Source of the DNA: Vreelandella malpeensis
GTDB lineage: Bacteria > Pseudomonadota > Gammaproteobacteria > Pseudomonadales > Halomonadaceae
Length of the DNA: 64,000 nt
Assembly: GCF_020622355.1 (NCBI RefSeq)
Contig: NZ_WHVL01000007.1
Coordinates: 62,001 to 126,000 of the forward strand
Direction of reading: 5' to 3'
Positions 9,302 through 22,953 of this stretch are shown here, in pieces. The position numbers and the translations under genes are program-made. The stretch's first letter is position 1. Each line of letters starts with the position of its first letter. The notes under the pieces are model-generated. The model worked only from the letters and a program-made list of their open reading frames with translations. It searched no databases and was not told the origin of the DNA.

Positions 9302-10366
9302 TCACTGGCCGGCCAGGCGCTCGGCGGCGGTCTTGAGAAGATGCTCGGTGGTTTCCCAGCCCACGCAGGCATCGGTCACGGAGACGCCGTAGCGCAGCGC
9401 CCCGGCGTCGAGCGCCTGCTTGCCCTCGTGAAGATGGCTTTCGAGCATCAGCGCCACCAGGTCGGTATCGCCTTCGCGCCGCTGGTCGAGCACGTCGAGC
9501 ATCACCTCGCTCTGGCGGCGGTGATCCTTGCGCGCGTTGGCGTGGCTGCAATCGACCATCAGCCGCGGGTTCTGCCCCGCCTCGCGCAGCCGGGCGGTGG
9601 CGGCGCGCACGTGATGCGCCTGATAATTGGGCTCGCCGTGGCCGCCACGCAGCACCACGTGGGTGTGCGCATTACCGGCGCTCTGGCGCATCACCGGGCG
9701 GCCCTGGGCGTCCTGGGCGAAGCGCTGGTGCGGGTGGGCGGCGGACTGCATGGCGTCGATGGCCACCTGCAGGTCGCCGCTGGTGGCGTTCTTGAACCCC
9801 ACCGCAGCGCGCAGGTCGCTGGCGAGCTCGCGATGGAGCTGGGACTCGGTGGTGCGCGCGCCGATCGCCACCCAGCTCAGAAGATCCTCGAGATACGGCG
9901 CGAGCATGGGCTGCAAAAGCTCCGTGGCCACCGGCAGGCCGCGTGCGGCGACGGCGTGCATCAACTCCCGCGAGCGGGTCAACCCGCGCGCCATGTCGCC
10001 TTCGCCGTTCAGGTCCGGGTCGTAGGCCATGCCCTTCCAGCCAACGGTGGTGCGCGGCTTCTCGACGTAGACGCGCATCACCGGCAAAAGCTGCCCGCTG
10101 ACTGCCTCGCTGAGCGTGGCGAGCCGGTCGGCGTACTCGAGGGCGGCGTCCGGATCATGGATCGAGCAGGGGCCGACCACGACCAAAAGCCGCTTGTCGT
10201 CGCCGGCGAGGATGCGCTGGACGGCCTGGCGCTGCCGGTCGAGTCGCTCGCTCAGGGCGGCATCGACGCGAATGCGCTCGAGCAGCTCCGCTGGCAGTGG
10301 CAGGGGCGTGGACGCCGTAGCAGAAGCTTGGAGATGGGAAGGGGTGGCGGTCATCGGTGCGTTCAT
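9302..10366 (-). CDS. aroG: Class I DAHP synthase (3-deoxy-7-phosphoheptulonate synthase)
   Basis: First step of the shikimate pathway: phosphoenolpyruvate plus erythrose 4-phosphate to DAHP, feeding Phe, Tyr and Trp synthesis. 354 residues, AroF/G/H type. Motifs include VVVGPCSIHD, VEKPRTTVGWKG, KNATSGD and DCSHANARKDH. Which amino acid inhibits the enzyme cannot be read from the sequence, so the symbol aroG is by class only. The ATG at 10366 has a weak ribosome site and lies 4 nt after the stop of a short upstream frame (10371-10526), suggesting translational coupling. The 490-nt leader upstream holds two aromatic-rich short frames and two strong hairpins. Confidence 0.95.
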   Translation of the reverse strand: MNAPMTATPSHLQASATASTPLPLPAELLERIRVDAALSERLDRQRQAVQRILAGDDKRLLVVVGPCSIHDPDAALEYADRLATLSEAVSGQLLPVMRVYVEKPRTTVGWKGMAYDPDLNGEGDMARGLTRSRELMHAVAARGLPVATELLQPMLAPYLEDLLSWVAIGARTTESQLHRELASDLRAAVGFKNATSGDLQVAIDAMQSAAHPHQRFAQDAQGRPVMRQSAGNAHTHVVLRGGHGEPNYQAHHVRAATARLREAGQNPRLMVDCSHANARKDHRRQSEVMLDVLDQRREGDTDLVALMLESHLHEGKQALDAGALRYGVSVTDACVGWETTEHLLKTAAERLAGQ

Positions 10367-10370
10367 GGTT

Positions 10371-10526
10371 TCAATTCTCGTTCGGCAAGGGACATCGGGT
10401 TTCGGTTGTGCCACCCACGTTGGCCCGGCCGGAGGTGGCTGCCTGTTCCGACCGCGCGACGCTAAATCGCCAGCCATAACCATACCCCTGGATGAAGGCA
10501 GCGAAAGCGTTGGTGTAAGCGGTCAT
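10371..10526 (-). CDS. Candidate leader peptide 2 of the DAHP synthase gene
   Basis: A 51-codon frame starting at ATG 10526 with a strong GAGGAG site 9 nt upstream. Its first third is packed with aromatic residues: AFAAFIQGYGYGWRF contains three Phe, two Tyr and one Trp, with a further Tyr at position 4. The remainder (SVARSEQAATSG and on) is unremarkable. It ends TGA at 10371, just before the DAHP synthase ATG. Within the frame, GCTGCC (about 10502-10507) can pair with GGCAGC, which itself overlaps GCCACC that can pair with a downstream GGTGGC, so two structures would exclude each other. It could also be a genuine small protein. Confidence 0.6.
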   Translation of the reverse strand: MTAYTNAFAAFIQGYGYGWRFSVARSEQAATSGRANVGGTTETRCPLPNEN

Positions 10527-10572
10527 GGTGCAACTCCTCGATGAAAGTGTCGTGAATCCTCGGGTACCCGAA

Positions 10573-10614
10573 ACGCAAGAGCCCCGGCGGGTCGTCCCGC
10601 CGGGGCTCTTGCGT
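10573..10614 (-). terminator. Long hairpin between the two leader frames; candidate attenuator
   Basis: A perfect 19-bp GC-rich stem (ACGCAAGAG...CTCTTGCGT ends) with a 4-nt loop ACGA. On the minus strand it is followed only by TT then CGGG, so the U-tract is poor. It lies between leader frame 1 and leader frame 2, where an attenuator would sit. Termination is inferred from stem strength and position. Confidence 0.55.
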
Positions 10615-10634
10615 TCGGCAGGCAACCGGGTCTC

Positions 10635-10677
10635 GGTATGCCTGCGGGCGCGGCTAGGCGCCCGCCCTCGGCATACC
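10635..10677 (-). promoter_or_regulatory. Hairpin overlapping the end of leader frame 1
   Basis: GGTATGCC pairs with GGCATACC, and an inner GCGGGCG pairs with CGCCCGC, making a long stem. The loop CCTAGCCG contains the UAG stop codon of leader frame 1. A ribosome that reaches the stop would therefore melt this hairpin, while one stalled at the aromatic codons 7-20 nt upstream would influence only its 5' arm. This arrangement fits ribosome-mediated control. Confidence 0.6.
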
Positions 10678-10776
10678 GGGGCTAAACCAATAGACGTACT
10701 GACCGAACACGCACGCTGACCGCGCCGTCAAGCGAGGCGCGATGAGAGTCAGCGGTGCGTGAGTCAGAGAAGTCAT
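10654..10776 (-). CDS. Candidate leader peptide 1 of the DAHP synthase gene
   Basis: A 40-codon frame from ATG 10776 to TAG 10654. It begins MTSLTHAPLT and carries FGQYVYWF at residues 24-31: two Phe, two Tyr and one Trp codon within eight codons, at about 10684-10707. All three aromatic amino acids are represented, which matches the three end products of the pathway controlled by the gene downstream. The ribosome site is weak (GGACGACACC before ATG). A candidate promoter lies about 50 nt upstream and the stop codon sits in the loop of a strong hairpin. The role as an attenuation leader is inferred from composition and position. Confidence 0.65.
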   Translation of the reverse strand: MTSLTHAPLTLIAPRLTARSACVFGQYVYWFSPGMPRAGA

Positions 10777-10827
10777 GGTGTCGTCCGGTCAAGGCCAAAG
10801 GGCCTGCTCGATAAGCGTTGTAGCTCT

Positions 10828-10856
10828 ATCCTGCCTGCATCCGTGCCAAATGACAA
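10828..10856 (-). promoter_or_regulatory. Candidate sigma-70 promoter for the aromatic leader and DAHP synthase gene
   Basis: On the minus strand TTGTCA (10851-10856) is separated by 17 bp from CAGGAT (10828-10833). The -35 is good and the -10 weak. Transcription would start near 10821 and give a leader of roughly 455 nt before the DAHP synthase ATG. No clear TyrR or TrpR operator was recognised. Confidence 0.45.
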
Positions 10857-10893
10857 CTGCGCAGGCTGAAGGACTATCTTGCAGACAGAAGAA

Positions 10894-11688
10894 CTATTTC
10901 GCCGGGCGCGGGGCGTAGGCGAAGACATCCGAAAACAGCCGCTGCGCGCTCACCCCGTGAGCCTCGAGCACGTCCACGCAGGCGTAGACCATGCCCGGTG
11001 AGCCGGAGAGATAGACATCGCACTCGGCGACGGCCACGCGGGCATCGTCGAAGCCGAGCGTCGGCAGCGCCCGCTCGAGCACGTCGTCGATGCGCCCCTG
11101 GTGATGAGCGATGCGCGGGCTCTCGGCCAGCGGCCGGGCGAGTTCGAGCTCGGTGACCGCGTGAAAATGGACGTTATCGAAGCGCGCCGCCCAGTCGCTG
11201 GCAAGCTGCTCGGCGTAGAGGTCGTCGTGCTCGCGAGCCGCCCACCAGATGAACACGCCGCGCCTGGGCTGCGCTTCGAGCACCGCCTCGACGATCGCCT
11301 TCATCTGGGCAAACCCGGTGCCGGCGGCAATCAGCAGCAAGGGGCGCGTGCTCGTCATGTCGAGCACGCACTCGCCGCCGGGCAGGCGCACGTCGAGCTC
11401 GCCGGACAGGGTCAAGAGCCTGCGCAGTCGGGCGGAGTTTTCACGCTCCGGGCGGTGCTGGATGTGAAGTTCAATCACGCCATCCCCCCGACGGTGGCTG
11501 GCGATGGAAAACGGCACCCAGGTGTGTGAGTCGAGCGCGAGCTCGAGGTACTGGCCCGGCAGATGGTCTATCGCCGCCGGGTCGCCCTTGAGGGTGACAC
11601 CCAAAACGCTCGGGCTCAAGTCGACGACATCGATGATCTGACAGGTAACCGTTTGACGCGCGGGCGCGCTCGGCGTCGTTGTGCTCAT
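10894..11688 (-). CDS. fre: NAD(P)H-flavin reductase Fre
   Basis: Reduces free flavins with NAD(P)H and supplies reduced FMN. Ferredoxin-reductase-like fold, 264 residues. Visible motifs are WVPFSIAS (flavin-binding RxxS-type region), LLLIAAGTGFAQMKAI (nucleotide binding, GTG(F)AP-like) and CDVYLSGSPGMV near the C-terminus. ATG at 11688 with AAGAGG upstream. It follows ubiD on the same strand after 34 bp, as in E. coli. UbiD needs prenylated FMN made from reduced FMN, so the pairing is functionally sensible. Confidence 0.92.
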   Translation of the reverse strand: MSTTTPSAPARQTVTCQIIDVVDLSPSVLGVTLKGDPAAIDHLPGQYLELALDSHTWVPFSIASHRRGDGVIELHIQHRPERENSARLRRLLTLSGELDVRLPGGECVLDMTSTRPLLLIAAGTGFAQMKAIVEAVLEAQPRRGVFIWWAAREHDDLYAEQLASDWAARFDNVHFHAVTELELARPLAESPRIAHHQGRIDDVLERALPTLGFDDARVAVAECDVYLSGSPGMVYACVDVLEAHGVSAQRLFSDVFAYAPRPAK

Positions 11689-11722
11689 GAAAGCCTCTTG
11701 TGAAAATTCGTTCGCGATCGGT

Positions 11723-13219
11723 TCAACCGCCGTGGCGCGAGGCGGGAAGCTCGATGCCGATACCCAGCGACTCCCAGCGCTCGTCGACCCGCGCCTTGAC
11801 CGCCTCATCCATGACGATGGGCGTGCCCCACTCGCGGTCGGTCTCGCCGGGCCACTTGTTGGTGGCATCGAGTCCCATCTTGGAGCCGAGCCCGGAAACC
11901 GGCGAGGCGAAGTCCAGATAGTCGATCGGCGTGTTCTCGACCATCACGGTATCGCGGGCCGGGTCCATGCGCGTGGTGATCGCCCACATCACGTCTTCCC
12001 AGTTGCGCGCATCGACATCGTCGTCGAGCACGATCACGAACTTGGTGTACATGAACTGGCGCAGGAAACTCCATACCCCCATCATCACGCGCTTGGCGTG
12101 GCCGGGGTACTGCTTCTTCATGGTGACCACCGCCATGCGGTAGGAGCACCCTTCCGGCGGCAGGTAGAAGTCGACGATTTCCGGAAACTGCTTGTTGAGG
12201 ATCGGCACGAACACTTCGTTGAGCGCCACACCCAGGATCGCCGGCTCATCCGGCGGACGCCCGGTGTAGGTCGAGTGGTAGATCGCATCACGCCGGCGGG
12301 TCATGCGCGTGACGGTGAACACCGGGAAGGTGTCGACCTCGTTGTAGTAGCCGGTGTGATCGCCATAGGGGCCTTCCGGCGCCATATCGTCGGGGTAGAT
12401 GAAGCCTTCGAGGATGATCTCGGCGGAGGCCGGCACTTCGAGATCCGCGTGGTGACACGCGACCAGCTCGGTGCGCGAGCCTCTCAAGAGCCCGGCGAAG
12501 GCGTACTCGGAGAGCGAGTCCGGCACCGGAGTTACCGCACCCAGAATCGTCGCCGGATCGGCGCCGAGCGCCACCGCTACCGGGAAGGGTTCGCCGGGAT
12601 GCGCCTTCTGGAACTCCTGGAAGTCCAGCGCCCCACCGCGGTGGGAGAGCCAGCGCATGATCAGGCGGTTCTTGCCGAGCTTCTGCTGACGGTAGATGCC
12701 GAGGTTCTGGCGCTTCTTGTGCGGCCCCTTGGTGATCACCAGCGGCCAGGTAACCAGGGGGGCGGCGTCGCCGGGCCAGCAGTGCTGGATGGGAAGCGTG
12801 TCGAGATCGACCTCGTCGCCTTCGAACACCACCTCCTGCACCGGCGCCTTGCGCACCACCTTGGGTCCCATGCTCAGCACCTGCTTGAAGATGGGCAGCT
12901 TCTCCCAGGCATCCTTCAAACCTTTGGGCGGATCCGGCTCCTTGAGAAAGGCCAGGAGCTTGCCGACTTCGCGAAGCGCGCTCACCGACTCCTGCCCCAT
13001 GCCCAGCGCCACCCGTTCCGGCGTGCCGAACAGGTTGCCCAGCAGCGGCATGTCGTGGCCCTTGACGTTCTCGAACAGAAGCGCCGGGCCGCCGGCGCGC
13101 AGGGTACGATCGCAGATTTCGGTGATCTCCAGGTAAGGATCCACCTCCACCTGGATTCGCTTGAGTTCACCGCGCGCCTCGAGGGCGGCGATGAAATCTC
13201 GCAAGTCGTTATATTTCAA
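11723..13219 (-). CDS. ubiD: 4-hydroxy-3-polyprenylbenzoate decarboxylase
   Basis: Decarboxylates the polyprenylated benzoate ring in ubiquinone synthesis, using prenylated FMN. 498 residues, full length. It matches E. coli UbiD closely throughout: [14 protein letters not shown] at the start, [35 protein letters not shown] (catalytic glutamates) and [19 protein letters not shown] near the end. The start is a TTG at 13219 with AAAGG upstream; the N-terminal match to UbiD supports it. It lies between rho and fre on the same strand. Confidence 0.97.
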   Translation of the reverse strand: MKYNDLRDFIAALEARGELKRIQVEVDPYLEITEICDRTLRAGGPALLFENVKGHDMPLLGNLFGTPERVALGMGQESVSALREVGKLLAFLKEPDPPKGLKDAWEKLPIFKQVLSMGPKVVRKAPVQEVVFEGDEVDLDTLPIQHCWPGDAAPLVTWPLVITKGPHKKRQNLGIYRQQKLGKNRLIMRWLSHRGGALDFQEFQKAHPGEPFPVAVALGADPATILGAVTPVPDSLSEYAFAGLLRGSRTELVACHHADLEVPASAEIILEGFIYPDDMAPEGPYGDHTGYYNEVDTFPVFTVTRMTRRRDAIYHSTYTGRPPDEPAILGVALNEVFVPILNKQFPEIVDFYLPPEGCSYRMAVVTMKKQYPGHAKRVMMGVWSFLRQFMYTKFVIVLDDDVDARNWEDVMWAITTRMDPARDTVMVENTPIDYLDFASPVSGLGSKMGLDATNKWPGETDREWGTPIVMDEAVKARVDERWESLGIGIELPASRHGG

Positions 13220-13252
13220 AAGCCTTTCCCCGTTCTTTCGCGCTGACCTGCC

Positions 13253-14512
<1,260 letters not shown>

Positions 14513-14943
14513 CGGTGTGTTAGAAACTTGCTCATGGAAGCTGGCGCCAGGCGCCGGGAATAAGACAGGAGGCGTTGACGTTCCGCCAGATGATGCGTTC
14601 AGATCCCGCTGGAAAGGTCGAGCGATAGAGCCGTTCACGCCAGGGCGCAGGCCATGCTCGACGAAGGTGCTTTACATCTGATTGGTACGACCTGACCCGG
14701 GTGCGGGCAGGGTCAACGGGCTCTGACGACTTGGAATTCCGGCCGGTGTTGGAAGGTTCCAGGCTGAAGCCTTGAATCGGGGGCGACGAAACGGTGCGCT
14801 GTTCGACGGGCCACCCGGTCAGCCGTTTGGAACGGGCCAGTAGTTCGATGGTAGTCAAGCCCCGCGACAAACGCAAGCCCCGGGCAATTGACAACGGTCG
14901 CGAGGCCACGCAACCTTGCCCTAGACCACTGGAAGGATCCCGC
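14513..14943. other. Intergenic region between divergent rho and ppx
   Basis: 431 bp with no convincing gene. The rho side contains a GGCGCC-A-GGCGCC element (about 14542-14556) and no good minus-strand promoter that I could place. The ppx side has a candidate promoter at 14888-14916. In many relatives trxA precedes rho; no thioredoxin gene is present here. Confidence 0.5.
14888..14916 (+). promoter_or_regulatory. Candidate promoter for ppx
   Basis: A perfect TTGACA at 14888-14893, a 17-bp spacer, then a weak CAACCT -10 at 14911-14916, about 28 bp before the ppx ATG. Confidence 0.4.
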
Positions 14944-16476
14944 ATGCCAAAGGATATGTCACTCGCCGCCGACGCGACCTCGACCCTCGAGAGCGCAGCG
15001 CCCACGCGCCTGGCCGCCATCGACCTCGGCTCGAACAGCTTCCATCTCCTGGTGGCCAACTACGCCAACGAGCGCCTTCAAGTGGTCGCCCGCCTGGGCG
15101 AAAAGGTTCAGCTCGCCGCCGGGCTCGACGACAGCGGCTACCTGAGCGAGGCCGCGATGCAGCGCGCGCTCGAGTGCCTGGCCCGCTTCGCGCCGTTTCT
15201 CAACGACATAGAAGCCACGAACCTTCGCGTAGTGGGCACCAACGCCCTGCGCGACGCCCACAACAGCCAGGACTTCATCGAGCAGGCCGAAGCGCAGCTC
15301 GGTCACCCCATCGAGATCATCGCCGGACGCGAGGAGGCGCGACTGATCTACCTGGGTGCGGCCCACGCGCTGGCGGAAAACGGGCGTCGCCTGATCGTCG
15401 ACATCGGCGGCGGCTCTACCGAGTTCATCATCGGCGAGGCCTTCGAGCCCAGGGCGCTCGAGAGCCTGCGCATGGGCTGCGTGACCTACACCAGCCGCTA
15501 CTTCCCCGATGGCGAACTCTCGGAAAAGCGCATGCGCCGTGCCGAGCTCGCCGCCCTCTCCGAGCTCGCCAACATCCAGCGCCCCTACCAGCGGCTGGGC
15601 TGGGACGACCCGGTGGGCTCCAGCGGTACCATCAAGGCGGCAGCGAGCGTCCTCCACGCCTACCAGGACACGCCCCAGGAGGGCGTGATCACCCGCGCCG
15701 GGCTCAAGAAGCTGCGCGAACGGCTGATCAAGTGCAAGAGCCTCGACAAGGTGGCACTGGATGGCCTCAAGCCGGACCGCGCCCGGGTGTTTCCCGCAGG
15801 CGTCGCGATCCTCGGCGCCATTTTCGAGGCGTTCTCGCTCGAAAAGATGCGCTTTGCCGACGGCGCGCTGCGCGAAGGCGTGCTGTTCGACATGGCCGGG
15901 CGCAACACCGCCGAGGATACCCGCGCCAAGACCCTGACCCATCTGCAGCGTATCTACGACGTCGATACCCGCCAGGCGGAGAACGTCGCGCGCACCGCCC
16001 GGCAACTGTTCGATCGAGTGAAGGGCCCCTGGCGACTCTCCGAGGAGCAGGGGCATTTTCTGCACTGGGCGTGCCTGGTGCACGAGATTGGCCTTGCGAT
16101 CTCCCACAGCCAGTTTCATCGCCATGGGGCGTACCTGCTCGAGCACTCGGACCTGGCCGGTTTCTCGCGCCCGGAGCAGCGGCTTTTGGCGCACCTGGTG
16201 CGCGCCCACCGGCGCAAGTTCCCGGTCAAGGAGTGGCAGGCGCTGCCGCCGGCCCAGCGTGACGCCGGCGCCCGCCTCGCGCGACTCCTGCGCCTAGCGG
16301 TACTGCTCAACCACTCGCGCCCGGAAGAACCACCGACGGTGCCCGGCGTGACCGCCAGCGAACAGACCCTGACGCTGACCCTGCCCGAAACCCGCGAGCC
16401 GACGCTCTTGAGCACCGACCTCGAACAGGAGCAGGCCTACCTGCAGGCAGCGGGCTTCTCGCTAACCCTCGTTTAA
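14944..16476 (+). CDS. ppx: Exopolyphosphatase
   Basis: Releases phosphate from the ends of polyphosphate chains; the family also hydrolyses pppGpp. 510 residues, ASKHA fold. Phosphate motifs are IDLGSNSFHLLVAN near residue 27 and VDIGGGSTEFIIGE near 151, and the C-terminal HD-like region contains WACLVHEIGLAISHSQFHRHG. ATG at 14944 with AAGGA upstream. The last 15 bp overlap the 3' end of the facing tilS gene. No ppk gene is beside it. Confidence 0.96.
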   Translation: MPKDMSLAADATSTLESAAPTRLAAIDLGSNSFHLLVANYANERLQVVARLGEKVQLAAGLDDSGYLSEAAMQRALECLARFAPFLNDIEATNLRVVGTNALRDAHNSQDFIEQAEAQLGHPIEIIAGREEARLIYLGAAHALAENGRRLIVDIGGGSTEFIIGEAFEPRALESLRMGCVTYTSRYFPDGELSEKRMRRAELAALSELANIQRPYQRLGWDDPVGSSGTIKAAASVLHAYQDTPQEGVITRAGLKKLRERLIKCKSLDKVALDGLKPDRARVFPAGVAILGAIFEAFSLEKMRFADGALREGVLFDMAGRNTAEDTRAKTLTHLQRIYDVDTRQAENVARTARQLFDRVKGPWRLSEEQGHFLHWACLVHEIGLAISHSQFHRHGAYLLEHSDLAGFSRPEQRLLAHLVRAHRRKFPVKEWQALPPAQRDAGARLARLLRLAVLLNHSRPEEPPTVPGVTASEQTLTLTLPETREPTLLSTDLEQEQAYLQAAGFSLTLV

Positions 16477-17745
16477 CGCTGCCCTGAAGGCCACCCCGCG
16501 CGCCGCGAACAGCACCTGTCCGAAGGCATCGATGGCACCCAGGCAGCGCTCAGCCTGCATGACAACCACTACCCGCTCGCGCTCCCAGGGCGGCACGTCC
16601 GCCTCCTGCAGTAGGCGCTTGAGATTGCGCCGCCCACGCCCGGCGAGCTCGATGACTTCCCCGCCCTGGCGATAGCGCAATGTCACCGCTCCCTCCGGGC
16701 ACATGGTCAGCGAAAGCGGCCCTTCGGGGGTGGTGACCGGCTCACGGCCGTTCCAGAGAGTCTCCCAGTGCGCGGGCTGCTCAAGCGGCATCATCAGATA
16801 GAGCCTCTGGCGCCAGAGCCTCGCCTCAGCACCGGGCCAGATGACGCGCACGGTGGCATCCGGTGCGGCGCCGAGCTGCGCCAGCAGGCTCTCGAGCCGC
16901 GCGGCGGGCGGGGTGGGCAGCGCCTGACGCTGACACAGCGTGCGCACCAATAGCCGCTGGCGCGCGGGCGCCATTCGCTTGAGCGCCAGCGCATCGATGC
17001 AGCCCGGCGCGACGGCCAGGGCGTCGAGGTCCTGGCCTGCGTACTGCGCCAGCAGCGTATCGGCTTCGCCCGCCAGCGTCGCGCTGCGCGCCAAGGCCGC
17101 AGTAGCGCCGGGCCAGCGCGAGGCGAGCGCGGGCAGCACGCCATGGCGCAGGTAGTTGCGATCGAAGGCGAGGTCGTCGTTGGTGGGGTCCCGGCACCCG
17201 TCCAGGCCGATGCGGCGGGCGGCGTCTTCGAGTTCGCGGCGAGAGACGCCGAGCCAGGGGCGCACCAGCGCAACGCCCTGCCAGAGGCGTCGACGAGGCA
17301 TGGCGGCGAGCCCGCGCACGCCGCTGCCGCGCAGCGCGCCGAGCAGAAACGTCTCGGCCTGATCGTTCTGGTGCTGAGCAAGCCATAGCGTGTCGCCCGC
17401 AGGCACGATGTCGGCGAAGGCCCGGTAGCGCGCCCGTCGGGCAGCGGCTTCCAGCCCCTCGCCCTGTGCCTCGACCGCCACTCGGGCGACGTGCAGGGGA
17501 ATGTCGAGATCGCGACACAGCGCCTGGCAGTGCGCGGCGAAGACGGAGGCGGCGGGCTGCAGGCCGTGGTCGACGTGCAGCGCGGCCAGCGCCCGCCCCG
17601 CCCGGCGACAGGCCGGGGCAGCGAGGCTCACCAGCAGCGAAGAGTCGAGCCCGCCGGAGAGGGCGACCCAAACGCGACGCCCCGGCGGGGTCTCCGCCAG
17701 GGCGTCGTCGAGCAGCCGCGAAAGATCAGGCGGCGGGGGCGCCAT
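16462..17745 (-). CDS. tilS: tRNA(Ile)-lysidine synthetase
   Basis: Modifies C34 of tRNA-Ile(CAU) to lysidine so that it reads AUA. 427 residues. The P-loop is [15 protein letters not shown] near residue 27, followed by [12 protein letters not shown] and [21 protein letters not shown], then the substrate region [22 protein letters not shown]. The usual AHHxDD segment reads AQHQND here, a mild deviation. C-terminal TilS domains follow. The ATG at 17745 overlaps the accA end by 20 bp, and the stop overlaps ppx on the other strand. Confidence 0.95.
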   Translation of the reverse strand: MAPPPPDLSRLLDDALAETPPGRRVWVALSGGLDSSLLVSLAAPACRRAGRALAALHVDHGLQPAASVFAAHCQALCRDLDIPLHVARVAVEAQGEGLEAAARRARYRAFADIVPAGDTLWLAQHQNDQAETFLLGALRGSGVRGLAAMPRRRLWQGVALVRPWLGVSRRELEDAARRIGLDGCRDPTNDDLAFDRNYLRHGVLPALASRWPGATAALARSATLAGEADTLLAQYAGQDLDALAVAPGCIDALALKRMAPARQRLLVRTLCQRQALPTPPAARLESLLAQLGAAPDATVRVIWPGAEARLWRQRLYLMMPLEQPAHWETLWNGREPVTTPEGPLSLTMCPEGAVTLRYRQGGEVIELAGRGRRNLKRLLQEADVPPWERERVVVVMQAERCLGAIDAFGQVLFAARGVAFRAALNEG

Positions 17746-18682
17746 AGCTCATCAACCGCTCATAGCGGCGCTCGAGCAGCGCGTCGGTGTCCATGACCTT
17801 GAGTCGGTCGAGGCTCTCGGTGAGCGCCTGCTTGACCCGCTCGGCGGTGGTCTGAGGATGACGATGGGCGCCGCCCAGCGGTTCCTTGATCAGCTCATCG
17901 ACGAAGCCCAGCTCCTTCAGGCGCTCGGCGGTGATGCCCATCGCCTGGGCGGCGTCCGAGGCGCGCTCGGCGCTCTTCCACAAAATCGAGGCGCAGCCTT
18001 CCGGCGAGATCACCGAGTAGGTGGAGTACTGCAGCATGTGCAGCTCGTCACACACGCCGATGGCCAGCGCCCCGCCGGAGCCGCCCTCGCCCACCACGGT
18101 GGAGATGATCGGCGTCTTGAGCCGCGACATCACCGCCAGGTTGTAGGCGATCGCCTCGGATTGGCCGCGCTCCTCGGCGTCGATGCCGGGGTAGGCGCCG
18201 GGGGTGTCGATGAAGGTGAGCACCGGCATCTTGAAGCGCTCGGCCATCTCCATCAGACGACACGCCTTGCGGTAGCCTTCCGGGCGCGGCATGCCGAAGT
18301 TGCGGCGTACTTTCTCCTTCACGTCGCGGCCTTTCTGGTGGCCGATGACCATCACCGGGGCGTCGTCGAGGCGCGCCACGCCGCCGACCAGCGCGGCGTC
18401 GTCGGCGAAGTTGCGATCACCGTGCAACTCGTCGAAATCGGTGAAGACCGACGCGAAGTAGTCCAGCGCATAGGGGCGCTGGGGGTGGCGCGAAATCTGC
18501 GAGACCTGCCAGGGAGTGAGGTCCTTGAAGATCGATTCCGTCAGCTTGCGGCTCTTCTCCTCGAGCCGGGTGATCTCGTCGGAGAGGTTGACCTGGCTAC
18601 CGGAGCTCACCAAGCGCAGCTCTTCAATCTTCGCCTGAAGCTCGGCAATGGGCTGTTCAAAATCGAGATAATTGGGATTCAT
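17726..18682 (-). CDS. accA: Acetyl-CoA carboxylase carboxyltransferase subunit alpha
   Basis: Together with AccD transfers the carboxyl group from biotin to acetyl-CoA, forming malonyl-CoA for fatty acid synthesis. 318 residues, the standard length. Starts [19 protein letters not shown]. Conserved central segments are [51 protein letters not shown] and [18 protein letters not shown] at 18682. It lies downstream of dnaE, as in E. coli, and overlaps tilS. Confidence 0.98.
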   Translation of the reverse strand: MNPNYLDFEQPIAELQAKIEELRLVSSGSQVNLSDEITRLEEKSRKLTESIFKDLTPWQVSQISRHPQRPYALDYFASVFTDFDELHGDRNFADDAALVGGVARLDDAPVMVIGHQKGRDVKEKVRRNFGMPRPEGYRKACRLMEMAERFKMPVLTFIDTPGAYPGIDAEERGQSEAIAYNLAVMSRLKTPIISTVVGEGGSGGALAIGVCDELHMLQYSTYSVISPEGCASILWKSAERASDAAQAMGITAERLKELGFVDELIKEPLGGAHRHPQTTAERVKQALTESLDRLKVMDTDALLERRYERLMSYGAPAA

Positions 18683-18784
18683 CGGCTCTGCCTGTAAGCT
18701 GCCTGTAAAAAACCTGATCGAAGACGTCAGTCAAACGTGCATTATCGCACCTTGGCCTACGCGCGCAAGGCGCGCAGCCCAACG

Positions 18785-22294
<3,510 letters not shown>

Positions 22295-22326
22295 GGGAAA
22301 TTCACCACTGGTAAAAATGAGTGTGC

Positions 22327-22953
22327 CTAGAAAAGCGCCAGCTGCCGCTTGACCGGCCCGAAGCTTCTGCGATGCTCGTCGAGCGCCCCGTGGGCCGCGA
22401 GTGCCGCCAGGTGCTCCCGGGTCGGGTAGCCCTTGTGGCGGGCGAAACCGTAGTGCGGGTGGCGCGCGTCGAGCGCCACCATCTGGGCGTCGCGGGCCAC
22501 CTTGGCGAGGATCGACGCCGCCGCGATCGCCGGATGGCGAGCGTCGCCCTTCACCACCGCCTGTCCAGGCAACGCATGGCTGGGCAGCCGATTGCCGTCC
22601 ACCAGCAGATACTCCGCTTGCGGCGCGAGGCCGTCAACCGCCCGGCGCATGGCCAGATGCGTGGCGTGGTAGATGTTGAGCGCATCGACCTCGGCCGGGC
22701 TCGCCTCGGCCACGCAGAAGGCCAGCGCCCGCTCGCGAATCAGCGTGTCGAGCGCCTCGCGCCGCTTGGCGCTCAAGGTCTTTGAGTCGCCGAGCCCTTC
22801 GATCGGCCGCGCCGGATCGAGGATCACCGCCGCCGCTACCACGCTTCCCACCAGCGGCCCGCGGCCGACCTCGTCCACCCCGGCGAGACGTTCGCCGGCG
22901 TAGGGAATCTCCAGCGGCGGGTACTCGAGGGGCGTCTTCGCTCGCCTGGCCAT
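22327..22953 (-). CDS. rnhB: Ribonuclease HII
   Basis: Cuts RNA in RNA/DNA hybrids and removes single ribonucleotides from DNA. 208 residues. The signature [19 protein letters not shown] carries the first acidic pair (Asp-Glu), LVDGN the second site and [21 protein letters not shown] the third. The ATG at 22953 overlaps the lpxB stop (TGATG), so translation is probably coupled. The first 20 residues before the domain are a short extension. Confidence 0.97.
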   Translation of the reverse strand: MARRAKTPLEYPPLEIPYAGERLAGVDEVGRGPLVGSVVAAAVILDPARPIEGLGDSKTLSAKRREALDTLIRERALAFCVAEASPAEVDALNIYHATHLAMRRAVDGLAPQAEYLLVDGNRLPSHALPGQAVVKGDARHPAIAAASILAKVARDAQMVALDARHPHYGFARHKGYPTREHLAALAAHGALDEHRRSFGPVKRQLALF

